Part shown: one piece after another, positions 52,001-61,000 of the stretch
How the letters are laid out: each line of letters begins with the position of its first letter
How positions within the stretch are numbered: the first letter of the stretch is position 1
Origin: Chaetoderma sp. LZ-2023a
Lineage: Eukaryota; Mollusca; Caudofoveata; Chaetodermatida; Chaetodermatidae
Length of the DNA stretch: 64,000 bases
Direction of reading: 5' to 3'
Assembly: GCA_034401795.1 (NCBI GenBank)
Contig: CM067370.1
Location: 61,544,369 to 61,608,368, forward strand
Made by a program: the position numbers and the translations under genes
The notes under the pieces: generated by a model
Told to the model about the DNA's origin: nothing
Database searches by the model: none
The model's input: the letters and a program-made list of their open reading frames with translations, nothing else

Positions 52001-55000
52001 CATCAACCAATCTACCATAATACACACATTTAGTAGCTGATGGTAGCACAATGGACCTTTCCATTTTTAGCTATGCCCCGCCCATCTCTATATAAACTCC
52101 ATCCACACCTCACTCGTGTTGGGATCGATCAATCTCTGAACTTGCTGGCTATCAATTTCTATACATTTAAGCTATTGCCGTCAACCCTTAGCAACCCTGG
52201 TAGTCATTCGATTATGTATAAAGGAATTATTCAACATTGAATGAGCCTCTCCCAAAATCATGAACGAAATTTCATGAAATTTTACGACACCCTGGCAAAT
52301 TATTGCAACACGTAGCCTATGGCAGCAACAGTGTCCAGTCAAATTGGTTTCAAAATATTCAACAGCATGTTTATTAAATAGTAGAGACATAGAATTCATA
52401 CAACGTGTCTGACTATTAAGAGTTAGACGGGCCAAATAGAATCAATTATGATGTAATGATTATGACATCATTCTACACGCCGCTTAGCTGATTATGCTGT
52501 CATATGACGTCAGATGATAGATGGATACTCTGAAAAGGTGAGTGGAGTTCTAGACCGCATCACCTGACCAGGTGTATATATATTCGCTATCATATTTTTT
52601 CTAGTTGCTTGGCTGTCCTGCTGAGAAACTGATGAGTTCTCTACACACCAAAAGTATTGAGACAAAAGGCGAGAGGGTGAGTTACTGAGTTAGTTCAGAT
52701 TAATATTAATCTAACCATCTAATACTCAAGCCAGCCAAAGACAGCTTCTGCGGGAGTCTTGAGAAATGTCCGTTTGTGGAACGAGAGATGACGGTTTTTG
52801 AAAATTTAACATGTGAATGATGACTGGCACGATAAGCGAGCCAGTCGATCCAGGGCCACATTTTCAAGTCATGTTTTTGTTTGTCTGCAAATGGACATTT
52901 TCTATGAGAAAATTACACCGTTTTCAAAATTAACAATATTTGTCATGGTGAGAGGCACTGGAAATGGTAATTTTACAGTGGCTGTGTTAATATCATTAAA
53001 AAATTTTGCTTTATATGTGTAGATTGATTGCTAGTTCTATTCTGCCAAGAATCAGTTTAGCTCATTGTAATCATGTTGTTTTAACTCTCCTGCTTGTTCT
53101 AACTATTAATGGAAAATTAAAAATTTGTCGTATCCACCCATGTATTAGGCTTGTCTGTAGGTCTGTCTGTCTGTATAATTGACAGAATAATTTTGGATGT
53201 AATAGAAAGGTTTGGTTGAGGTAATGAATGCATTCTGAATGAAGTTGGACCTGATCATGCAAAGTTGACTATAGCTACAGCAGCCATTGAATTGGAATTC
53301 CAGCCTCAATTAACCTTTCCAGTTTTAGCCGTGCCCTGTCCTAAGATCCACACACAGTTTGCTCATGTTGGGATCGATCGATCGATCCCTGAACTTCATG
53401 ACTATCAATTTCCAGAAAACTATACAGGTAAGCTGTTGAATATTTTGAAACTAATTTGACTCTGTGCTGTCGCTGCCTGTTATTCAACATGATGTTTATT
53501 AAATAGTAAAGACATAGAATTCGTACAACAACACCAATTATGTGGTTGTGCCGAACTTATCTATGTCATTCATGATGTCATTGATTATAATGTGATCCTA
53601 CACATCACATAGTTGATTATGATGTCATATGATGGATGGATAAACTGGAAAGGTCCATTGGCTCAGCCCTTACAAGGTTGATGATCCAATTAAAACTCAT
53701 TGCTGATGTCCAGTTAGATACTTTTTCCATCAAATTGAGCTTTTTATTATGTGCTCCTGTGCTTTAAATTTCAAGTGACTGGGAATGCACAGGATGTTCG
53801 AAATAAGATGAATCACACTATTTCTTGATTCAAAGTCAATATATTATCTCTCTTTCAGTTGAGCACCCCATTGACAGTGGACCAGTCTGTCTATGCACGT
53901 GATGCTCTCGCTAAAGGTGTTTATGATCGCATGTTCACCTGGATTGTTAAGAAAATCAACAGCTCACTCGAGTCAAAGGTAAGATATTACACTAACCCAG
54001 AGAATAACTAGATCCTATAAATGCTTTTACTATGCTTTATAATTAGCTAGGTAGTTACTGAGCCATTATTTTATTGATAGATATAAAATTATTTTAGTGA
54101 TAGATATAAAAATATTCTTTTCTGGACCTGTACATTTGATTGTGTCTACTTAATACAATTTATTATCCCCCAGTCTGGAAGATGGGGGTTTGGTGGGGAG
54201 GGGGTGGGGGTTAGTGGTTTGTGGGTATATAGCGATCAGCATATCCGTCTGTCCCGTCTTGTCAATGCAACTCCTCTTACAGTTTAGTTACAATTTGTTT
54301 GAAACGTGGTTAATCTAGTCATTACCATTTGAAGATGTGCATGTGCTTTTTTCCGCGACACAAAAATTGTTCATCACAGAGTTATCACCCTTGGCATTGC
54401 CAATCATTTCTTGTCAACTCCTACAGTTTAGCTCCGATTTTTTTGAAACTTGGTAAGTGTTATCATTACCACGTGAAGGTGTGCATGTGCTATCTGTATG
54501 CCTGTACATCCATCCGTCTGTCCAAAATGTCTGTCTGTGTGTCAGTCCATCCATCTCTGACAGTCATTTCTTGTCAGCGCAACTCCGCTTAGAGGTCTCA
54601 ATTGATTAACTTGAAATTGTGTGCACATTATCAGTATTATGTGCAGATGTGCATATGCTTTTTTCGTGACCAAAAGATTATTCATTGCAGAGTTATCCCC
54701 TTTAAATATCTTAAAGCCGATACATAAAACATAAACTGCATTGCCAATCATTTCTTGTCAATGCAACACCTACAGTTTAGCGCCAAGTCTTTTGAAACTT
54801 GCTAGGTGTTATCATTACCACATGAAGGTGTGCATGTGCTATCCGTTTACCTGTATGTCCATCCGTCTGTCCAAAATGTATGTATGTCCATCTGTCAGTC
54901 TATCCATCTCTGACAATAATTTCTTGTCAACGCAACTCCTCCTAGAGGTCTCAACTTAAAATTTTGTCCACATTATCAGTATCATTTCCAGTTGTGCATG

Positions 55001-58000
55001 TACTTTTTCTGTGGCCAGAAGATTATTCATACAGAGTTATAACCCTTTAAATATCTTAAAGCTAATATAATAACTGTATTGCCAATCATTTCTTGTCAAC
55101 ACAACTCCTCCTACAGTTTAGCTGCGATTCTTTTGAAACTTGGTAAGTGTTATCATTACGACATGAAGATGTGCATGTGCTATGCATATACTTGTACCTC
55201 CATCTGTCTGTCCAAAATGTATGTTCATCTGTCAGTCCATCCGCAATGCAACTCCTACAGTTTAGTTACAATTCTTTTAAAACATGGTGAATCTAGTCAT
55301 TACCATCTGAAGATGTGCATGTGCTTTTTCTTGTGGCCAGAAAATTATTCATTACAGATTTATCCCCCTTTGTATACCTTTAAGCCAATACATAAACTGC
55401 AGCCAATTCACATCCCCTAATAGTGAGATAATTGGGGCCCAAGGGAATATTCCATCTTCTGATGGCTCTTGTTTTAATTTTTGACATGATGCTGCTGTTG
55501 ATGATGAAGATGATACTGTATTATACAACTACTAGTGGCTATAACTAGGGCTGCGTGATATACCGATACCATATTTAAAACCGATATCCTTCACTGACGG
55601 TTTCATAACCGATTATAAAAAATAAATATCGAAACACTGAATATGAACATATTTTCAGTTTTTCGTATCAGGATTGTTAAAAATAAAAGATACTAACGAG
55701 CGTGAAAAGCGTAATGAATAATAATGGCCATACTTTCCATTAAGCTACGTTCGGGGCAACTAATAATTGAACGTGGCCCCAATTGCGCATATTGTGTAAC
55801 TCCATGTAACTCGCTGTACGCTGAGAGAAATCAAGCAGTGAATTAATTAAATAAATATCCACTCGTCTTTTCTCTGGTAGTCTCAGATAAATTTGCAATA
55901 TAAAACACAATACTAATGTGGGAATTTGTCATTAAAATTTGTATCGAGGAAAACATTTCTAAACAACGGCATCCATTTTATTTACATCACCGGCTAATTA
56001 ACATAATGCAAAGTCGTCCCAAAACTAAATCGCCCGAATGCATAAAAATCTCGCCAATAAATATAATGCTGAATACATTTTGCTGATTAGGATATAATTT
56101 AAAATAAAATTATTACTCAAACTGTTTTTAAAACATTATCTTCTATACACAATATCATATTAACTTATGAAATTCGCGTTCGCAATATTACAGTTAATAT
56201 TTTCTTCAAGGCATGATTTCGTCCTCGGGCCGAATTGGAAATGAAAGAAGAAAGGGAGGTAATTACATCATAATTAATTATAATCGCGCGATTTACGTCT
56301 TTTCGCAACCTGTTTTGCTGATTTATGATTAATTTTGACACTGTGTGTAATATTTAGGCGGTCTAATTAATAATTTCACTCCCGCCATGATGGATATTAT
56401 AAGGTATATTAAGCTTTAAAGGCGTAAAACGTTACGAATGTATCAGGGCGTGAAAATATGTTCTGTTTTCGTGCTAATTTTTATCATTTAAATTTTTTGT
56501 TTCATGTCCATAAAACCGATATTCGGTTAAAACCGATATGAAAAGTCATATCGAAACAGATATGGCTGTAAGCCAACCCGCGCAGCCCTAGCTATAACAT
56601 TGTGCAGCTGCAATCAATCTTTCATCTTTAACCACAGTTTCTAGTCCTCAACCTGTCCTTAGCTCACTCAGGTTTGTGATTGTCTTCAGAGTCCCTAATC
56701 TTGCTTAGTTTAAGTCATTACATAGCACATTTAGCGGATCTTTGCAGTGGTTACATTTACCAATGTTATAGGTGTAGGTTCAGAACCTCTCTGTGAAGGT
56801 ATGACTGGTGGCTTTCGAAGAACATAGCCAAACATCTTTGTTATGCCACATTTGTTGACCATATTGCACATAGGATATAATTCGTCATTAAAGATTATGC
56901 TGTCTGGCCAGTAATGTTAGTTGATGGTGTTTGCAGTGGTATGCATCATACTTATCTATTTCGATTTGAAAAACTTGTAAACTGCTTTTGACCTGATGCT
57001 AACGGTTAGTTTCCGTTGAGTCTGGATGTCAGTGCACTGTTTGTGTGCTCCTTTTATACTGTTTGGGCTACACTGACCACAATTATACTTCAGTCGACCT
57101 CAGAATCATTGAAGTGCTCCATCACCATCCTGATTCACCGGAAGCCACCTCTTTCCATCAGGAACGTGAGAAATTCTGGATTCATCAGATGCACTGTATG
57201 AGTCCAATCTGGATTAATCATGCCGATTGGTAGCAAATTCTACCTGAAAGTAGTAAAACAAATACATTAATCATACTTATCTATAGCTGTCTTTGATGTT
57301 GCCTAGCTGTGACATTCTTACAGCATCAGTTATACACAGCTTGCATCATATAAGTATAGTTTTCTGGACAGAGGGCTCATTGATCCACAGATTCACAGTT
57401 TCCAACAGACTGGAGAGGAATGTTTCCATTGAAGCAACATAAAGCTATGTCATGTGTATCTGTGTAACCTGTGTATCATTGATTAGGGAGAGGGCATCTC
57501 TAAGTTGACAGAACTTGCACCCAATCCCATTGTACATATATGTTACAATAAAATATGTTTAAATAAAATAATGTCAGACGAGTTGCACATCAATGAGCTG
57601 AGTACTTTGCTCTTCCTCAATTCAGCTCATTCATACAACCGGGTCGCTTTGTCACTAAATTCCTTTGCATCTGTATGTACCATAGGTAATCTCAGTCTTG
57701 ACTTGATTTATGAAGAGATTTCCATTCTTGAGCTGTCCTGCAGCTATTGAGAGGAGCTTATCAAGAAGTTGTCAACGTATAATTAATTTCTGATAATTGA
57801 GAATGAAATAAATGTTAATGTGTATTTTCGAAAAGGGGCATAAGCCATGGAGGAATCCAGTTTTAACTATGCCCCACCAATCTCTAACTAAGCTCCACTC
57901 ACACGTTGCCCGTGTTGGGATTAATCGATCCCTGCACTGTCTGAATCTCAATTTCCTGAAGCTGTTGAATATTTTGAAACAAATCTGACTGGGTGCTGTT

Positions 58001-61000
58001 TCTGCTTATGTCAGCAACAGCGCCCAGTCAAATTAGTTGCAAAATATTCAACAGCATGCTTATTAAATAGAAACACATACAACCTGATAGACTAAGTGTT
58101 TAAGACAGACTAAATCAAGTCATTCATGATGTAATTGATTACGACATCATCAAACACGTCACAGTTGATTATGACATCATATGATTGATGCATAAACTGG
58201 ATTCCTGTATTGAAGACAGAAGATGGTGGTTCTTTAAAATGTATGGTCATAAGGAACCACTAACTTTTGGTCAGATATGGTATTAACGATGGTAAACTTG
58301 TTGCATTTCATGACCATGGACCTTTCCATTTTTAGCTATGCCACGCCCATCACTAGCTAAGCTCCACCCACACCTCGCCGTGTTTGGATTGATCGATCCC
58401 CGAATGCCCTAGCTATCAATTTCCTGAAAACTATACAGGGAAGCTGTTGAATATTTTGTAACTAATTAGACTGGGTGCTGTTGCTGCCATACAGAATATT
58501 TATTAAATAGTAAAAGCAAACAATTTGTACAACAGCCCATAGACCGTCATCAAATATGCGTTCGTGACGTACTTATCGACGCCATTCATGACGTCATTCA
58601 TTATGATGTCATTGTACACACCACGCAGTTCATTATGACGTCATATGATGGGTGGGTACTCTGGAAAGGTGAATTGGTTCTTAGTGTTCATTTCTGATGA
58701 GTCGTGTGGTATGCATTATAGACAGGTGTTATGGTGCTCTTTTCCATTGTGCAGGTGATGCATAGAGGGAATGTGATTGGTCTGCTGGACATTTATGGAT
58801 TTGAAATCTTCGAGTCAAACAAGTAAGTCCAATAGATGGTATCTTCTAAGGTGTAATTTATCATTAATGGCTAGACTATAACCTTAAAGGAGCACCTTAT
58901 GGGGCAGCACCAAATAATGGGTCCCAATAGAGAGGCGGTCGCTACGATCATGTCAATCATTGTATGAAATGTCATTTGGTGATACAATACGGCTTATTCA
59001 GACAGGTTCTCTTTCAACCATCTGTCCTGAAACATTATCTTTGCACAAACTGTTTGACATGTTTTAATCAATGCAAATTCTCTCTTTAATTAACACTTTA
59101 ACTCTTAAGCTGGCTAAAAACTACTTTTTGCAGTGTTCTTGAGGAATTCATTCACAGGTCAAGAGATTAGTATTTTCTTAAATTTATCACTGGAATGTCT
59201 GGCTCGAGAACAGAGCCAGTTAGTTATTCGAGTGATACATTTTTAAAAGTAGTCTTGTTTTGGTCTGCAAATGGAAATTTTGTATGAGAAAATTTGAAAT
59301 GTTCTTGAACAAATTTGATGGCTAAAGGATTAAGATACAAGTTTTTATACCCTTCTAAGATATTGCTTAAGCGTCGTGAGCAGTGGTTTTGAAATGAAAG
59401 TTCCTCTAAGGGATGTCAGATCTGATTATCGTTTCATAGATCCATCGGATAAATTAGAATATCTCTGGGATCAAAACCATTTGAGGTTGATGATGATCTG
59501 AAATCCAGCGACTTGGAGTGAAAGTTCCTCTAAGGGATGTCAGATCTGATTATCGTTTCATAGATCCATCAGATAAATTAGAATATTTCTGGGATCAAAA
59601 CCATTTGAGATTGATGATGATCTGAAATCCAGCAACTCGGAGTCAGTTTACAAGTTGTGAATCTGATGCAGGTTATGCATTCGCTTAAAAAGTTTATGCT
59701 GTAATTTCATCGGTCTGAGGGAGAAACATATGTCTAAATTAGCTATCATCTGAAAAACAATATTGGCATCAAACACCGGCAGCCATCTTGGAAACCATTT
59801 TCCAAATAATAACCTAAAACGAGTCATACAAGATGAAATGGAATATATTAATCTGAGATATCATTGATCTCAGGGTTACAGAGATTCAAATTGCTGGCTT
59901 TCTGCAATGCCTTGTAGGCTAAGGATGATGTTATCAAATGACATAGAGCGATATTATTTAAGTTCGCATTTAAATCTTTTTAAATTTCAGATTTGAACAG
60001 TTTTGCATAAATTATTGTAATGAGAAACTGCAGCAGTTGTTCATTGAGCTAACTCTGAAGTCTGAGCAGGAGGAGTATCTGAGAGAAGGCATTGAGGTGA
60101 GATGTGTTACTACTCACTATGTGTATTATATACCAGCTGCACATTCTGAGCACCTCATAATATTCTGTAGCCCTGCTCTATTGCCTTCTATTTAGTTTTT
60201 GTAGAACCCGTAGCGAAGCTGAGAATAACTCAACTTAGTTATCCACATGACGGTGTCCGATGTGAGAATAATTAGGAAGATGATAAACTATTTGACTGGA
60301 CATTTAAATCAAGTTTTCTGATTTAAATAGGACGTAGTTTTAATCTTTTTCATGATCCCATCAACTCTGTATCATAATGAGAGTAATTTTTTACTTTTTT
60401 CCATACTTTTATGGGATTTTGTATTTATTTGTGCATGATTTATTACACGAATGCCATTGAATTTTATAGTTTTTAGCAATGGACTGTTACTTCACTACTA
60501 GTAAAGTAACAGTCCATTGCTAAAAATATGTTTTTGTTGTTTGTTGTAATATGGTGTTGCTGGTGGCGACGGAGGGTTGGTGTGGTGTGGAGGGTGTGTG
60601 TATGTGGTTATAATGTGCTGGTATTGATGATGTCGTAGTATTGATGATGCTTATAATGTGCTGGTAATGATGATGCTTATAATGTGCTGGTGATAATGAT
60701 GATGATGCAAAGGCGGTGCTGCTGCTGCTGATGATGATATAATATATCAATCAGTAACTGCGGAATGAGATCTTAAAATTATCAGCACTTACCTCGAATA
60801 CAGATACATCTATGAATAATATTCATCCAATTAAAAATAACATGTAAAGGAGGTGGGTGGGTGTGAGGAACACAACCTGGTTGCTAGGACCTTGGAGGAG
60901 AAGGCATACATCTGATTGCTTTGCCCACAAAGGGGAAAACCTACATCTTATTGCTGGGGCCTGAAAGGGGAATATCTACATCTGGTTCAGAGAGGATCCT

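Noticed and set aside
54329-55420. Several 69-113 codon frames with Cys/Tyr-rich sequence
   Set aside because: Each maps to a unit of the R4 tandem-core element and repeats with it.
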